Shown here piece by piece: positions 29,966-40,809 of a DNA stretch of 64,000 nt (position 1 is its first letter; every line of letters begins with the position of its first letter). The notes under the pieces are model-generated. The model had not been told where the DNA came from and did not search any database. It saw only the letters and a list, made by a program, of their open reading frames with translations. This stretch comes from Paraburkholderia mimosarum LMG 23256 = NBRC 106338 (GTDB taxonomy: Bacteria; Pseudomonadota; Gammaproteobacteria; Burkholderiales; Burkholderiaceae), in the NCBI RefSeq assembly GCF_000739815.1, contig NZ_BBJJ01000001.1:124001-188000 (forward strand), given 5' to 3'. The position numbers were made by a program, and so were the translations under genes.

Positions 29966-31375
29966 ATGGCAAAGACGCTCTACGACAAATTGTGGGACTC
30001 GCATGTGGTCCACACGGAAGACGACGGCACGACGCTCCTCTATATCGACCGTCATCTGCTGCACGAAGTCACCAGCCCGCAGGCTTTCGAAGGTCTGAAG
30101 CTGCACGAGCGCCCGGTGTGGCGCATCAGCGCGAACCTGGCCGTGTCCGACCACAACGTGCCCACGACCGACCGCAGCCACGGCATCGCCGACCCGGTCT
30201 CGAAGCTGCAGGTGGACACGCTCGATTCGAATTGCGACTCCTACGGCATCACGCAGTTCAAGATGAACGACCAGCGCCAGGGCATCGTGCACATCGTCGG
30301 CCCGGAACAAGGCGCGACGCTGCCGGGCATGACGATCGTCTGCGGCGACTCGCACACCTCCACGCACGGCGCGTTCGGCGCGCTGGCGCACGGCATCGGC
30401 ACCTCGGAAGTCGAGCACGTGCTGGCCACGCAAACGCTGCTGCAGAAGAAAAGCAAGAACATGCTCGTGAAGGTCGAGGGCCAGTTGCCGCGCGGCTGCA
30501 CGGCGAAGGACATCGTGCTCGCCATCATCGGCAAGATCGGCACGGCGGGCGGCACCGGCTACGCCATGGAGTTCGGCGGCTCGATGATCCGCGGCCTCAC
30601 GATGGAAGGCCGCATGACCGTCTGCAACATGGCGATCGAAGCCGGCGCGCGCGCGGGCATGGTCGCCGTGGACGAGACCACGATCGAGTATCTGAAGGGC
30701 CGTCCGTTCTCGCCGCAAGGCGCAGAGTGGGAGCAGGCCGTCGCGTACTGGAAGGAGTTCCGCTCCGACGAAGGCGCGCATTTCGACCGCGTGGTCGAGC
30801 TTGGCGCCGCCGACATCGTCCCGCAGGTCACGTGGGGCACGTCGCCGGAAATGGTCACGGCCGTGGACAGCCGCGTGCCCGACCCCGAGCGCGAGAAGGA
30901 CCCGGTCAAGCGCGACGCGATGGAACGCGCGCTGCAGTACATGGCGCTCGAGCCGAACACGCCGATCGAGTCGATCAAGCCGGACAAGATTTTCATCGGC
31001 TCGTGCACGAACGCGCGCATCGAAGACCTGCGCTCCGCCGCTTACGTCGTGAAGAAGCTGGGCCGCCGCGTGGCGCCGAACATCCGCCTCGCGATGGTCG
31101 TGCCGGGCTCGGGTCTCGTGAAGGCGCAAGCCGAGCGCGAAGGCCTCGACAAGGTGTTCACCGAAGCGGGCTTCGAATGGCGCGAGCCGGGCTGCTCGAT
31201 GTGCCTCGCGATGAATGCCGACCGGCTGGAGCCGGGCGAGCGCTGCGCGTCCACGTCGAACCGCAACTTCGAAGGCCGCCAGGGCGCGGGCGGGCGCACG
31301 CACCTCGTGAGCCCGGCGATGGCCGCCGCAGCGGCGATCGAGGGCCATTTCGTCGACATTCGCAAGCTGGGGTAA
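29966..31375 (+). CDS. leuC: 3-isopropylmalate dehydratase large subunit
   Basis: A 469-residue aconitase-fold subunit that isomerises 2- to 3-isopropylmalate in leucine synthesis. The 4Fe-4S ligands are in [13 protein letters not shown] and [31 protein letters not shown] is the conserved substrate-site stretch. Length fits the bacterial type. First of leuCDB, with leuD 18 bases later. Confidence 0.98.
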   Translation: MAKTLYDKLWDSHVVHTEDDGTTLLYIDRHLLHEVTSPQAFEGLKLHERPVWRISANLAVSDHNVPTTDRSHGIADPVSKLQVDTLDSNCDSYGITQFKMNDQRQGIVHIVGPEQGATLPGMTIVCGDSHTSTHGAFGALAHGIGTSEVEHVLATQTLLQKKSKNMLVKVEGQLPRGCTAKDIVLAIIGKIGTAGGTGYAMEFGGSMIRGLTMEGRMTVCNMAIEAGARAGMVAVDETTIEYLKGRPFSPQGAEWEQAVAYWKEFRSDEGAHFDRVVELGAADIVPQVTWGTSPEMVTAVDSRVPDPEREKDPVKRDAMERALQYMALEPNTPIESIKPDKIFIGSCTNARIEDLRSAAYVVKKLGRRVAPNIRLAMVVPGSGLVKAQAEREGLDKVFTEAGFEWREPGCSMCLAMNADRLEPGERCASTSNRNFEGRQGAGGRTHLVSPAMAAAAAIEGHFVDIRKLG

Positions 31376-31393
31376 GGCTCAGGATCACGGATC

Positions 31394-32044
31394 ATGGAAA
31401 AATTCATCGTACACACCGGCGTCGTGGCGCCGCTCGATCGCGAGAATGTCGATACCGACGCGATCATCCCCAAGCAGTTCCTCAAGTCGATCAAGCGCAC
31501 CGGCTTCGGCCCGAACGCCTTCGACGAATGGCGTTACCTCGATCACGGCGAGCCGGGCCAGGACAACTCGAAGCGTCCGCTCAATCCGGACTTCGTGCTG
31601 AACCAGCCGCGCTACAAGGGCGCATCGGTGCTGCTCACGCGCAAGAACTTCGGCTGCGGCAGCTCGCGCGAGCACGCGCCGTGGGCGCTCGATCAGTACG
31701 GGTTCCGCGCGATCATCGCGCCGAGCTTCGCGGACATCTTCTATAACAACTGCTTCAAGAACGGGCTGCTGCCGATCGTGCTTTCCGAGTCGGACGTCGA
31801 TCACCTGTTCAACGAAACCTACGCGTTCAACGGCTTCCAGCTCACGGTCGATCTGGAAAAGCAGGTCGTGCGCACGATCGATGGCTCGAAGGAATATCCG
31901 TTCGAAGTCGCGGCGTTCCGCCGTTACTGCCTGCTGAATGGCTTCGACGACATCGGTCTCACGCTGCGTCACGCCGACAAGATCCGCCAGTACGAAGCCG
32001 AGCGCCTCGCGCGCCAGCCGTGGCTCAACAACCGCGTGCTCTGA
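31394..32044 (+). CDS. leuD: 3-isopropylmalate dehydratase small subunit
   Basis: A 216-residue swivel-domain partner of Leu[21 protein letters not shown] and [20 protein letters not shown] are the family signatures. The ATG at 31394 follows shortly after leuC. Together they catalyse the second step after LeuA. Confidence 0.98.
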   Translation: MEKFIVHTGVVAPLDRENVDTDAIIPKQFLKSIKRTGFGPNAFDEWRYLDHGEPGQDNSKRPLNPDFVLNQPRYKGASVLLTRKNFGCGSSREHAPWALDQYGFRAIIAPSFADIFYNNCFKNGLLPIVLSESDVDHLFNETYAFNGFQLTVDLEKQVVRTIDGSKEYPFEVAAFRRYCLLNGFDDIGLTLRHADKIRQYEAERLARQPWLNNRVL

Positions 32045-32083
32045 GCAGCACACTGAAAAGCAAACCGAGCGAGGAATCACAGG

Positions 32084-33151
32084 ATGAAGATTGCAGTGCT
32101 GCCGGGCGACGGCATCGGTCCCGAGATCGTCAAGGAAGCCGTGAAGGTGCTCAACGCACTGGGCGAGAAGTTCGAGATGGAAGAGGCGCCCGTTGGCGGC
32201 GCGGGCTACGAGGCGAGTGGCCATCCGCTGCCCGAGACGACGCTCGCGCTCGCCAAGGCTGCCGATGCGATCCTCTTCGGCGCCGTGGGCGACTGGAAGT
32301 ACGACAAGCTCGAGCGCGCGCTGCGCCCCGAGCAGGCCATTCTCGGCCTGCGCAAGCACCTGGAGCTGTTCGCGAACTTCCGCCCGGCGATCTGCTATCC
32401 GCAGCTCACGGGCGCCTCGTCGCTCAAGCCGGAAATCGTGTCGGGCCTCGACATCCTGATCGTGCGCGAGTTGAACGGCGACATCTACTTCGGCCAGCCG
32501 CGCGGCACGCGCGAAGCGCCAGATGGGCTCTTCAAGGGCGCGCGCGAAGGTTTCGACACGATGCGCTATGCGGAGCCCGAAGTGCGCCGCATTGCGCACG
32601 TCGCCTTCCAGGCGGCGCAAAAGCGCCAGAAGAAGCTCACTTCGGTCGACAAGGCCAACGTGCTCGAAACGTCGCAGTTCTGGAAGGACATCATGATCGA
32701 TGTCTCGAAGGAATATCCGGACGTCGAGCTTTCGCACATGTACGTCGACAACGCCGCGATGCAGCTCGTGAAGGCGCCCAAGGCATTCGACGTGGTCGTG
32801 ACCGGCAACATGTTCGGCGACATCCTCTCGGACGAAGCCGCGATGCTCACGGGCTCGATCGGCATGCTGCCTTCGGCCTCGCTCGACAAGAACAACAAGG
32901 GTCTGTACGAGCCGTCGCACGGCTCGGCGCCCGACATCGCGGGCAAGGGCATTGCCAACCCGCTCGCCACGATTCTTTCGGCGGCCATGATGCTGCGCTA
33001 TTCGCTGGGTCGTGCTGAACAGGCGGACCGCATCGAGAACGCGGTGAAGAAGGTGCTCGAACAAGGCTATCGCACCGCCGACATCGTCACGCCCGACTGC
33101 AAGCAGGTCGGCACGGCGGCCATGGGCGACGCGGTGGTCGCAGCGCTCTAA
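32084..33151 (+). CDS. leuB: 3-isopropylmalate dehydrogenase
   Basis: A 355-residue NAD-dependent oxidative decarboxylase, third step of leucine synthesis. The N-terminal [12 protein letters not shown], the substrate arginines near [10 protein letters not shown], the metal-site segment [20 protein letters not shown] and the NAD-site [19 protein letters not shown] are all present. GAGGAATCACAGG precedes the ATG. A terminator follows 10 bases beyond the stop, so the leu operon ends here. Confidence 0.98.
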   Translation: MKIAVLPGDGIGPEIVKEAVKVLNALGEKFEMEEAPVGGAGYEASGHPLPETTLALAKAADAILFGAVGDWKYDKLERALRPEQAILGLRKHLELFANFRPAICYPQLTGASSLKPEIVSGLDILIVRELNGDIYFGQPRGTREAPDGLFKGAREGFDTMRYAEPEVRRIAHVAFQAAQKRQKKLTSVDKANVLETSQFWKDIMIDVSKEYPDVELSHMYVDNAAMQLVKAPKAFDVVVTGNMFGDILSDEAAMLTGSIGMLPSASLDKNNKGLYEPSHGSAPDIAGKGIANPLATILSAAMMLRYSLGRAEQADRIENAVKKVLEQGYRTADIVTPDCKQVGTAAMGDAVVAAL

Positions 33152-33161
33152 AGTCGTACAA

Positions 33162-33191
33162 GGGCACGCTGTCGCAGGCGTGTCCTTTTTT
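33162..33191 (+). terminator. Intrinsic terminator of leuCDB
   Basis: GGGCACGC (33162–33169) pairs with GCGTGTCC (33178–33185), with one G:T pair, and is followed by six T. It separates the leucine genes from asd. Confidence 0.8.
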
Positions 33192-33279
33192 AATTCGCGC
33201 GCCTGAAGAACGGGTGCGGCAAATAGCGGAAATGGCGGTTTTTCCCGCGCAATCAGGCTCTTTCGTGTATATTGCACCG

Positions 33280-33399
33280 ATGGCGAAGATCTCCCCGATC
33301 ACGACTGTTACGAACATCCGCGGCACGGCCCGCGCGATTTCGCTCGCCATCACCACTAAAACCACGAAAACGATTATCAAAACGATCACCATTCGTTGA
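33280..33399 (+). CDS. Thr/Ile-rich leader peptide upstream of asd
   Basis: A 39-codon frame whose peptide has 11 Thr and 9 Ile. The last 16 residues, [16 protein letters not shown], contain 12 Thr or Ile, and the rest are Lys/Arg. This is the composition expected of a leader peptide that senses charged tRNA(Thr)/tRNA(Ile), like E. coli ThrL. It ends 82 bases before asd, an early enzyme of the Thr/Ile/Met/Lys pathway, and alternative hairpins follow it. A TATATT -10-like box (33268–33273) just before the ATG would give almost no 5' leader; longer in-frame starts exist at 33214 (GTG) and 33232 (ATG). No Shine-Dalgarno is clear. Expression is inferred. Confidence 0.65.
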   Translation: MAKISPITTVTNIRGTARAISLAITTKTTKTIIKTITIR

Positions 33400-33400
33400 T

Positions 33401-33460
33401 CGCTCGTCGTGCCCGCCCATCTTCCCCGCGCGGCCACGCCGGGCGAGCGAAGCGGGGAAG
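33401..33460 (+). promoter_or_regulatory. Mutually exclusive hairpins between leader peptide and asd
   Basis: Pairing 1: CGCTCG (33401–33406) and CCCG (33412–33415) with CGGGCGAGCG (33440–33449). Pairing 2: CTTCCCCGC (33421–33429) with GCGGGGAAG (33452–33460), a perfect 9-bp stem. The strands are in order 1-2-1'-2', so only one stem can form at a time, as in an attenuator. Pairing 1 starts two bases past the leader stop codon, where a ribosome would cover it. Pairing 2 lacks a T-run, so control may be Rho-linked or translational; the asd ribosome site AAGGG is at 33471–33475. Confidence 0.5.
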
Positions 33461-33481
33461 TGTCCATCTCAAGGGTTAGTC

Positions 33482-34603
33482 ATGAACGTAGGTCTCGTAG
33501 GTTGGCGCGGCATGGTCGGCAGCGTGCTGATGCAGCGCATGCAGGAAGAACGTGATTTCGACCTGATCGAACCGGTGTTTTTCAGCACCAGCAACGCAGG
33601 CGGTGCGGCTCCGTCGTTCGCCAAAAACGAGACGAAGCTCAAGGACGCGAACAGCGTCGACGAGCTCAAGAAGTGCGACATCATCATCACGTGCCAGGGC
33701 GGCGACTACACCAACGAGGTGTATCCGAAGCTGCGCGCGGCGGGCTGGAACGGCTACTGGATCGACGCCGCCTCGGCGCTGCGCATGAAGGATGACGCGG
33801 TCATCGTCCTCGACCCGGTCAACCTCGACGTCATCAAGGATGCGCTCGTCAAGGGCCAGAAGGACTTCATCGGCGGCAACTGCACAGTCAGCCTGATGCT
33901 GATGGCGCTGGGCGGCCTGTTCCGCGAGAACCTCGTCGACTGGATGACGGCCATGACGTACCAGGCCGCTTCGGGCGCGGGTGCGCAGAACATGCGCGAA
34001 CTGCTCTCGCAGATGGGCGCGCTTCACGCGTCGGTGAAGGACGATCTGGCGAATCCGTCGTCGGCCATTCTCGACATCGACCGCAAGGTGCTCGCCACGA
34101 TGAACAGCGACGCCATGCCCACCGACCACTTCGGCGTGCCGCTCGCGGGCTCGCTCATTCCGTGGATCGACAAGGACCTCGGCAACGGCATGTCGAAGGA
34201 AGAGTGGAAGGGCGGCGCGGAAACCAACAAGATTCTCGGCAAGCCGGCCATGGGCCAGCCGGGCTCGATTCCGGTGGACGGCCTGTGCGTGCGTATCGGC
34301 GCGATGCGCTGCCACTCGCAGGCGCTCACGATCAAGCTGAAGAAGGACGTGCCGCTCGACGAGATCGACGGCATCCTCGCGTCGGCCAACGACTGGGTCA
34401 AGGTCGTGCCGAACCAGCGTGAAGCTTCCATGCGCGATCTGTCGCCGGCCGTGGTCACGGGCACGCTGTCGGTGCCGGTCGGCCGTCTGCGCAAGCTTGC
34501 GATGGGCGGCGAATATCTGTCGGCGTTCACGGTCGGCGATCAGCTGCTGTGGGGCGCGGCCGAGCCGTTGCGCCGCATGCTGCGCATTCTGCTGGACAAG
34601 TGA
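33482..34603 (+). CDS. asd: Aspartate-semialdehyde dehydrogenase
   Basis: A 373-residue enzyme reducing aspartyl phosphate to the semialdehyde, a branch point to Lys/diaminopimelate, Met, Thr and Ile. The nucleotide loop [15 protein letters not shown] is at the start, catalytic Cys134 is in GGNCTVSLM, and the catalytic His is in [12 protein letters not shown]. This matches the Gram-negative E. coli-type Asd by length and motif. AAGGG lies six bases before the ATG. It has its own leader and terminator, so it is likely a single-gene unit. Confidence 0.98.
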   Translation: MNVGLVGWRGMVGSVLMQRMQEERDFDLIEPVFFSTSNAGGAAPSFAKNETKLKDANSVDELKKCDIIITCQGGDYTNEVYPKLRAAGWNGYWIDAASALRMKDDAVIVLDPVNLDVIKDALVKGQKDFIGGNCTVSLMLMALGGLFRENLVDWMTAMTYQAASGAGAQNMRELLSQMGALHASVKDDLANPSSAILDIDRKVLATMNSDAMPTDHFGVPLAGSLIPWIDKDLGNGMSKEEWKGGAETNKILGKPAMGQPGSIPVDGLCVRIGAMRCHSQALTIKLKKDVPLDEIDGILASANDWVKVVPNQREASMRDLSPAVVTGTLSVPVGRLRKLAMGGEYLSAFTVGDQLLWGAAEPLRRMLRILLDK

Positions 34604-34643
34604 ATGAATTAAACTACGCGGCTAATGACGCGTAGGCAGGGTG

Positions 34644-34674
34644 AAAAGCGCCGCGCCAGCCGCGGCGCTTTTTT
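34644..34674 (+). terminator. Intrinsic terminator of asd
   Basis: AAGCGCCGCG (34646–34655) and CGCGGCGCTT (34661–34670) form a perfect 10-bp stem with a 5-base loop and a T-run reaching 34674. Confidence 0.92.
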
Positions 34675-34754
34675 ATTGCATCCGCCGATGCGATCGACCC
34701 AAAGCACATTCCTATTTGATCGACAGCCGCAAGAGCGGTATGCCAGGGCAACTG

Positions 34755-37010
34755 ATGATCGTTCGATTTGATTCTGATTCCGCCGCGTTTCGTGCACGGC
34801 GCGTCCTGGGGCGGCGCGCGGTTCACGCCACGGTGGCAGCGGCAGCTTTCCTGTTTTGCGGCCTTGCTGCCGCGCAGGGCGGCGCGAGTGCGGCGCAGCC
34901 CGCGGCGGCGTCCGCAGCCGCGGCGAGCACAGCCGGGCATTACACCGTGCACCCGGGCCAGTCGCTGCACGACGTGGCCGTCGACCTCACGCAGTCGCAT
35001 GACAAGGCGACGCTCGCGCGCATGAGCCAGGCGTTGTTCGAAGCGAATCCCGGCGCGTTCATCAAGCAGGATCCCAGCCGCATGCGTGTGGGCGCGACGC
35101 TGAACGTGCCCGCCACGCCGGATCTCTCCAGCGAGGCGGCTGGCATGACGGCTGTTTCGGGTGCGGCGGCCACCAGTGCACCCGCCACGGCAGCGACAGC
35201 GCCTGCTGCGTCGGCGGCTTCGGAAAGCGCACCTGCCGCAGCTTCGAGCGCTTCTGCGCAGGCCGTATCGGCTGCGTCGTCCCCCACTGCCGCCACGGCT
35301 GGCGCAAGCTCGGCCAGCGCGGCGGCGACTGTTGCGGCACCGTCCGCGGCGGTCGCGGCGAGCGCTACGGAAGCGGCCGCACAAGGCGCGTCCGGGGCGG
35401 CTGCGGCGGGGGCCAGCGCTGCAGCGCCGGCCTCGGCCGCCAGCGACTCGCACGTCTGGAGCGGGGCGGTCCAGGCGACGCCGGCCAGCGCCGCGTCGGC
35501 CCAAGGCGCCAAGGGTGCACCTGTGCCGGTCTCCAGCCTGCAGCAACTCCTCGCTTTGAAGAACCGCGTGCTGATGGCATTGCAACAGCACGGCATCGGC
35601 AAGCCAGCGCAGACGGCGGGTGCTGCGTCCGCAGGTTCGGCTGCGTTGCCGGGCGGCGCGCCCGTGCAAAACGGCGGCGCGACTCGCGGTCAACCGGAAC
35701 TCTCGCCGGTGGCCATGGGCACCGTGGGCGCGATCGTCGTGGCGCTGCTGGCGTTGTTCGTGCGCCTGCTCACGCGCAGGCGCAAGGTTTCGGAGGCCAC
35801 GTCTGAAACGCAGGAGACTGCGTCAGAAGCGGCGGCCGGGCAGCCTCCGGTATCGCGCGAGCCGATTGCGCACGACGGGGATCACCCGGCTGTGAACGAG
35901 GAAGCGCCGCCGGTCGCGGCCGATAAGGACGCCGTATCGATCACCCCGGTGCCGACGCCCGTCGTCTCATCCGCGCCGCTGGAACACGACGAAACGTCCG
36001 CACACGCCGCCGCTGCCCCGAGTCACGACGTCGAAGCACTTCCGCCGACGCTCACTGAGACGCTGCATCCGGCACCCGAAGCGCAGGCAACCCGCCCGTC
36101 GCACGACGAGGCGTCACACGGTGTTGAAGCGGAGGAGCCGCAGACCGTCGCCGGCGCGACTGAAGCGGCTAGCCTCGCCGCCGCCGCAGAGCTGGGCGCT
36201 GAGGCGCTCCCGCCCGAAAGCGTCGCGGCATCGCGCGCAGCCGAAGACGCCGAGGCGCGTGCCCGCGCACTCGAAGAGCCGGTGCAGCAGGCCAAGGAGC
36301 CCGCCGCCGCGCCGGCGGACGCGGTGGACTTCGCCGAGAGCGCACCGAAAACGGAGCAAACGGAGCAAACGGAGCAAACACCGCAGGCCGAGCCGCCCAT
36401 CGCGCAACCTCAGCACGTGGCCGAAGCGTTCGAACGCCCGTCGGTGGGGCGAGTCGCGCCTGAAGTACCCTCAACCACCGCGGTTCCCCCGGCAGACACG
36501 AGCTATCCCGAAGTGCCGATCGCATTCCCTCACGATGCGATAGAAGCGCTGGGCGGCATCGACCTGCCCCTGCCGCCGCGTATCGTGGAGCCGGGCGAGC
36601 CGGTCGTGCCCATGGCGCCGCTCTCGACCGAGCCGGCCGCCACGCCCGAAGCGTCGGCGCGTCTCTCGTCGCCGTTCTTCGAGCCGCCTCCGCCGCTGGC
36701 GGGCGAGGCCATCGAGGCGGGCACGGCGGGCGCAGGCGCGCTCGCGGGCCTCGGCGCGCCGCGCTTTGGCGCGCTCACACTCGACTTCGACCTGAATCTG
36801 CCGCCCGATTCCGCCGAGCCGCTGCCCGTCTTCACGCCCGAACAGCTTGCGCGCATCGCGCGCAACAAGCTCGACCTCGCGAAGGAATACATCGCGCTCG
36901 GCGACGTGGCCGGTGCGCGCTCGCTCATCAACGAAGTGATCGAGTCGAACGACCACGCCACGCGCAGCGACGCGCAGGCGCTGCTGTCGACGCTCGCGCC
37001 GCTCTCGTGA
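34755..37010 (+). CDS. fimV: FimV-like LysM/TPR membrane protein
   Basis: A 751-residue inner-membrane protein with a large periplasmic part. A signal/anchor segment ([18 protein letters not shown]) is followed by a LysM-like peptidoglycan-binding domain (about residues 61–115, [16 protein letters not shown]), Ala/Ser-rich low-complexity sequence, a membrane helix near 320–342 ([20 protein letters not shown]), a long acidic Pro/Ala/Glu region and a C-terminal FimV domain ([20 protein letters not shown]). The asd–fimV–truA–trpF order is also known in Pseudomonas. It is implicated there in polar assembly, type IV pili and cAMP signalling. The ATG at 34755 follows AGGG. Confidence 0.88.
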   Translation: MIVRFDSDSAAFRARRVLGRRAVHATVAAAAFLFCGLAAAQGGASAAQPAAASAAAASTAGHYTVHPGQSLHDVAVDLTQSHDKATLARMSQALFEANPGAFIKQDPSRMRVGATLNVPATPDLSSEAAGMTAVSGAAATSAPATAATAPAASAASESAPAAASSASAQAVSAASSPTAATAGASSASAAATVAAPSAAVAASATEAAAQGASGAAAAGASAAAPASAASDSHVWSGAVQATPASAASAQGAKGAPVPVSSLQQLLALKNRVLMALQQHGIGKPAQTAGAASAGSAALPGGAPVQNGGATRGQPELSPVAMGTVGAIVVALLALFVRLLTRRRKVSEATSETQETASEAAAGQPPVSREPIAHDGDHPAVNEEAPPVAADKDAVSITPVPTPVVSSAPLEHDETSAHAAAAPSHDVEALPPTLTETLHPAPEAQATRPSHDEASHGVEAEEPQTVAGATEAASLAAAAELGAEALPPESVAASRAAEDAEARARALEEPVQQAKEPAAAPADAVDFAESAPKTEQTEQTEQTPQAEPPIAQPQHVAEAFERPSVGRVAPEVPSTTAVPPADTSYPEVPIAFPHDAIEALGGIDLPLPPRIVEPGEPVVPMAPLSTEPAATPEASARLSSPFFEPPPPLAGEAIEAGTAGAGALAGLGAPRFGALTLDFDLNLPPDSAEPLPVFTPEQLARIARNKLDLAKEYIALGDVAGARSLINEVIESNDHATRSDAQALLSTLAPLS
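36351..36377 (+). repeat. 9-bp tandem repeat in fimV
   Basis: Three exact copies of ACGGAGCAA encode a Thr-Glu-Gln repeat in the acidic linker of the FimV-like protein. Copy number may vary between strains by slipped-strand replication without shifting the frame. Confidence 0.85.
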
Positions 37011-37029
37011 CGCCGCTGCCGCAAGCCGT

Positions 37030-37845
37030 ATGCGTATCGCGCTAGGAATCCAGTACGACGGCGCCGCGTTTTGCGGCTGGCAGTCACAGCCGCATGGCAA
37101 GACGGTGCAGGACGCGCTCGAGCGCGCGCTGCGCGAGTTCGCCACCGTGCCGCTGCCCACGATCGTCGCGGGCCGTACCGACACGGGCGTGCACGGTCTC
37201 GGTCAGGTCGTCCACTTCGACACCGACCTCGATCGCACGCCGTTCTCGTGGGTCCGCGGCACGAATGCGTTCCTGCCGTCCACGGTGGCCGTGCAGTGGG
37301 CGAAGCCCATGCCCGATGCGTTCCATGCGCGCTTCGCGGCGTTCGAGCGCACGTATTACTACGTGCTCTACGTGAACGCCGTGCGCTCGCCGATGCTGGC
37401 CGCGCGTGCGGGCTGGATCCACACGCCGCTCGACGTCGAGGCCATGCGCGAGGCGGCCGCGCATCTCATCGGCGAGCACGATTTTTCGGCGTTTCGTTCG
37501 TCGGAATGCCAGGCGAAGACGCCCGTGAAGCACCTGTACCAGATCGACATCCGGCCGCAGGGCGACTTCATTCACTTCCGGTTTCGGGCCAATGCGTTCC
37601 TGCACCACATGGTGCGCAACCTGATGGGTTGCCTCGTCGCAGTGGGGCGCGGGCGCTATCCGGCTGGCTGGCTAGCCGAGGTGCTGGCGGGGCGCGACCG
37701 CACCCAGGCCGCGCCGACCTTCATGCCGGACGGCCTCTATCTCGCGCAAGTAGGCTATCCTGACGAGTTCGCGGTCCCCGCGCCGCATACGGCCAGCGTG
37801 CCGTGGAGCGCGATCTGGAGCGACGCGCCGGAAGGCAAGGCCTGA
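37030..37845 (+). CDS. truA: tRNA pseudouridine(38-40) synthase
   Basis: A 271-residue TruA, which makes pseudouridine at positions 38–40 of tRNA anticodon arms. Catalytic Asp51 is in [30 protein letters not shown] is the C-terminal family block. The ATG at 37030 lies 20 bases after fimV and trpF follows 48 bases later. Confidence 0.97.
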   Translation: MRIALGIQYDGAAFCGWQSQPHGKTVQDALERALREFATVPLPTIVAGRTDTGVHGLGQVVHFDTDLDRTPFSWVRGTNAFLPSTVAVQWAKPMPDAFHARFAAFERTYYYVLYVNAVRSPMLAARAGWIHTPLDVEAMREAAAHLIGEHDFSAFRSSECQAKTPVKHLYQIDIRPQGDFIHFRFRANAFLHHMVRNLMGCLVAVGRGRYPAGWLAEVLAGRDRTQAAPTFMPDGLYLAQVGYPDEFAVPAPHTASVPWSAIWSDAPEGKA

Positions 37846-37893
37846 AGCTCCGCCAGCCGCTCGAATCAACGAAACGACACCGCATCGAGAACC

Positions 37894-38574
37894 ATGACGT
37901 CCGCCGACCAACCCGCCGCCGCGCACCGCACCCGCATCAAGCTGTGCGGACTTTCGACGCCCAGGGCGGTCGCGCACGCCGTTGATCTCGGCGCCGACGC
38001 CGTCGGTCTGGTGTTCTATCCGCCCAGCCCGCGTTCGGTGAGCGTGGCGCAGGCGGTCGAACTCACGCACGACCTGCCGCCTTTCGTCTCGGTGGTGGGC
38101 CTCTTCGTGAACGCCACGCCCCAGTGGATGAGCGAAGTGGCGAGCAACGTCTCGCTTACCATGCTGCAGTTCCACGGCGACGAAACGCCGGAACAGTGCG
38201 AGTCGCTCGCCTCCGTTGCCGGTTTGCCCTGGTTGCGCGCGTTACGGGTGGCGGCCGATACTCAGCAGGCCGATTTGATAGAATCGGCAAATCGTTATTC
38301 ATCAGCCAGCGGCCTGTTGTTCGACACCCATGTCGAAGGTTACGGCGGCGGCGGAAAGGTCTTCGATTGGTCACTTATTCCCGCAGGTCTCGCGCGTCGG
38401 GCCGTTTTGAGTGGTGGCTTGAACGCGCAAAACGTCGGTGATGCGATTCGCCAGGTGCGTCCGTTTGCCGTCGATGTCTCCAGTGGCATCGAGGTTCCGG
38501 GCGCAAAGGGCGTGAAGGATCACGCCCGCATGGCGGCGTTCGTGCGCGCAGTGCGCGAAGCGGACGCGGGATGA
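37894..38574 (+). CDS. trpF: Phosphoribosylanthranilate isomerase
   Basis: A 226-residue TIM-barrel enzyme of tryptophan synthesis. The catalytic Cys18 is in IKLCGLSTPRA; the general acid Asp is near FDTHVEGYGGGGKVFDW; the C-terminal phosphate loop is in VRPFAVDVSSGIE. The length is usual. It lies with trpB and trpA but 76 bases before trpB. Confidence 0.97.
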   Translation: MTSADQPAAAHRTRIKLCGLSTPRAVAHAVDLGADAVGLVFYPPSPRSVSVAQAVELTHDLPPFVSVVGLFVNATPQWMSEVASNVSLTMLQFHGDETPEQCESLASVAGLPWLRALRVAADTQQADLIESANRYSSASGLLFDTHVEGYGGGGKVFDWSLIPAGLARRAVLSGGLNAQNVGDAIRQVRPFAVDVSSGIEVPGAKGVKDHARMAAFVRAVREADAG

Positions 38575-38650
38575 ATCCGGGGCGCATGCCCCTTTGGCCG
38601 GCGCGGCCCACGCAACGTGGGCCTCAGAGGACCGGCCCAGTGAGTGACTT

Positions 38651-39844
38651 ATGTACAATCTGCCCGACGAACGAGGCCATTTCGGCCCCTATGGCGGCGT
38701 GTTCGCTGCCGAAACCCTCATGCAGGCGATCGACGAACTGCGCGTCGCCTACGCGAAATTCAAGGACGACCCCCACTTCGTCGCCGAATATCGGCGCGAG
38801 TTGAAGCATTTCGTCGGCCGTCCGTCGCCGATTTATCACGCCGAACGCTGGAGCGAGCTGCTGGGCGGCGCGCAGATCTATCTGAAGCGCGAAGACCTGA
38901 ATCACACCGGCGCGCACAAGGTGAACAACGTGATCGGCCAGGCGCTGCTCGCCAAGCGCATGGGCAAGCCGCGCGTGATCGCCGAGACCGGCGCGGGCCA
39001 GCACGGCGTGGCCACCGCGACCATCGCCGCGCGTTTCGGCATGGAGTGCGTGGTCTACATGGGCGCCGAGGACGTGCGCCGCCAGGCCGCCAACGTCTAT
39101 CGCATGAAGCTGCTGGGCGCGACCGTCGTTCCCGTGGAGTCGGGCTCGCGCACGCTCAAGGACGCGCTCAACGAAGCCATGCGCGACTGGGTCACCAACG
39201 TCGAAAACACGTTCTACATCATCGGCACCGTCGCAGGGCCGCACCCGTACCCCATGATGGTGCGCGACTTCCAGCGCGTCATCGGCGACGAGTGCCGCGT
39301 GCAGATGCCCGAAATGACGGGCCGCCAGCCTGACTCCGTGATCGCCTGCGTGGGCGGCGGATCCAACGCAATGGGCATCTTTTATCCGTACATCGACGAT
39401 AGTTCGGTGCAGTTGATCGGCGTCGAGCCCGCGGGCGACGGCATGGAGACGGGCCGCCACGCCGCCTCGCTCGCCGCCGGCACCGTTGGCGTGCTGCACG
39501 GCAACCGCACCTACCTGCTTCAGGACGAGAACGGCCAGATCATCGAGACGCATTCGATCTCGGCGGGTCTCGACTATCCGGGCGTGGGCCCCGAACACGC
39601 GTGGCTCAAGGACAGCGGCCGCGCGCAGTACGTGACGATCGACGACGAGGAGGCGCTCAAGGCCTTCCACGACTGCTGCCGTATCGAAGGCATCATTCCG
39701 GCGCTCGAATCGAGCCACGCGCTCGCCTACGCGGCGAAGCTCGCGCCCACGTTGCCCAAGGAGAAGATCCTGCTGGTGAACCTGTCGGGCCGCGGCGACA
39801 AGGACATGCACACGGTCGCCGAGCGATCGGGCATCCAGTTCTGA
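38651..39844 (+). CDS. trpB: Tryptophan synthase beta chain
   Basis: A 397-residue PLP enzyme joining indole and serine. Lys90 in [10 protein letters not shown] is the PLP lysine; [16 protein letters not shown] binds the cofactor phosphate; [20 protein letters not shown] is another invariant stretch. Length and motifs match TrpB1. Confidence 0.98.
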   Translation: MYNLPDERGHFGPYGGVFAAETLMQAIDELRVAYAKFKDDPHFVAEYRRELKHFVGRPSPIYHAERWSELLGGAQIYLKREDLNHTGAHKVNNVIGQALLAKRMGKPRVIAETGAGQHGVATATIAARFGMECVVYMGAEDVRRQAANVYRMKLLGATVVPVESGSRTLKDALNEAMRDWVTNVENTFYIIGTVAGPHPYPMMVRDFQRVIGDECRVQMPEMTGRQPDSVIACVGGGSNAMGIFYPYIDDSSVQLIGVEPAGDGMETGRHAASLAAGTVGVLHGNRTYLLQDENGQIIETHSISAGLDYPGVGPEHAWLKDSGRAQYVTIDDEEALKAFHDCCRIEGIIPALESSHALAYAAKLAPTLPKEKILLVNLSGRGDKDMHTVAERSGIQF

Positions 39845-39865
39845 GCGCCGGGAGCGACGCAAGCG

Positions 39866-40756
39866 ATGCGTGACGAGTTCGACGAGCCGGAAGTGCCGGC
39901 ACCCGTGGGCGAGGTGAACGCCGAAGCGGCTGCGCTGGAAGCCGCCGAAGCGGTTGCCCAGGCCGCTGTCGTTGTGCCCACGGTGCCCGCCACCATCCGG
40001 CTCCAGAACCGCGATTTTCTGACCGATGCCGCGAATCTGCCCGACGCCTCGATCGACCTGATCGTCGCCGATCCGCCTTACGGGCTCGGCAAGGACTACG
40101 GCAACGACTCCGACATGCGTTCCGGCGAGGACTTCCTCGCCTGGACGTACGCATGGCTCGATCTCGCGATACCGAAGCTCAAACCCACGGGTTCGCTCTA
40201 CGTGTTCTGCACGTGGCAGTACGCGCCCGAGATCTTCGTCTATCTCAAGTCGAAACTCACGATGATCAACGAGATCGTCTGGGATCGTCGCGTGCCCAGC
40301 ATGGGCGGCACGACGCGCCGTTTCACGTCGGTACACGACAACATCGGTTTCTTCGCGGTTTCGAAGGATTATTACTTCGATCTCGATCCCGTCCGCATCC
40401 CCTACGATGCCGCCACGAAGAAGGCGCGTTCGCGCAAGTTGTTCGAAGGCAGCAAGTGGCTGGAGCTCGGCTACAACCCCAAGGACGTCTGGTCCGTCTC
40501 GCGGCTGCATCGCCAGCACGCGGAGCGCGTGGATCATCCCACCCAGAAGCCCCTGGAGATCGTCGAGCGCATGGTGCTCGCGAGTTGCCCGCCGGGCGGC
40601 CGCGTGCTGGACCCATTCATGGGCAGCGGCACCACGGCAGTCGCTTGTGCGCGTCAGCAGCGCGAATTCGTCGGCTATGAAATCAACGAAAGTTACTGCG
40701 CGATCGCGCGCGAACGCGTGAGCGCGGCCGCGAGCGCCGTCGCGGCCGGCGCCTGA
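39866..40756 (+). CDS. Orphan DNA adenine methyltransferase (beta class)
   Basis: A 296-residue DNA methyltransferase. Motif IV DPPY (residues 69–72) precedes the SAM-binding motif I FMGSGTT (251–257), with HPTQKP (motif X region) just before; this order defines the beta class, shared with CcrM-type enzymes. No restriction gene is nearby. From memory, homologues at the same place between trpB and trpA in Burkholderia and Ralstonia methylate adenine in GTWWAC; that specificity is inferred. The N-terminal 45 residues are acidic and Ala/Val-rich. The start lies 21 bases after trpB, so it is likely expressed with trp genes. Confidence 0.92.
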   Translation: MRDEFDEPEVPAPVGEVNAEAAALEAAEAVAQAAVVVPTVPATIRLQNRDFLTDAANLPDASIDLIVADPPYGLGKDYGNDSDMRSGEDFLAWTYAWLDLAIPKLKPTGSLYVFCTWQYAPEIFVYLKSKLTMINEIVWDRRVPSMGGTTRRFTSVHDNIGFFAVSKDYYFDLDPVRIPYDAATKKARSRKLFEGSKWLELGYNPKDVWSVSRLHRQHAERVDHPTQKPLEIVERMVLASCPPGGRVLDPFMGSGTTAVACARQQREFVGYEINESYCAIARERVSAAASAVAAGA

Positions 40757-40809
40757 TGCGCCGCCGCCGGACTCAAGCGCAGTGACACCCAAGAACTGAG
40801 GACCCTGAA

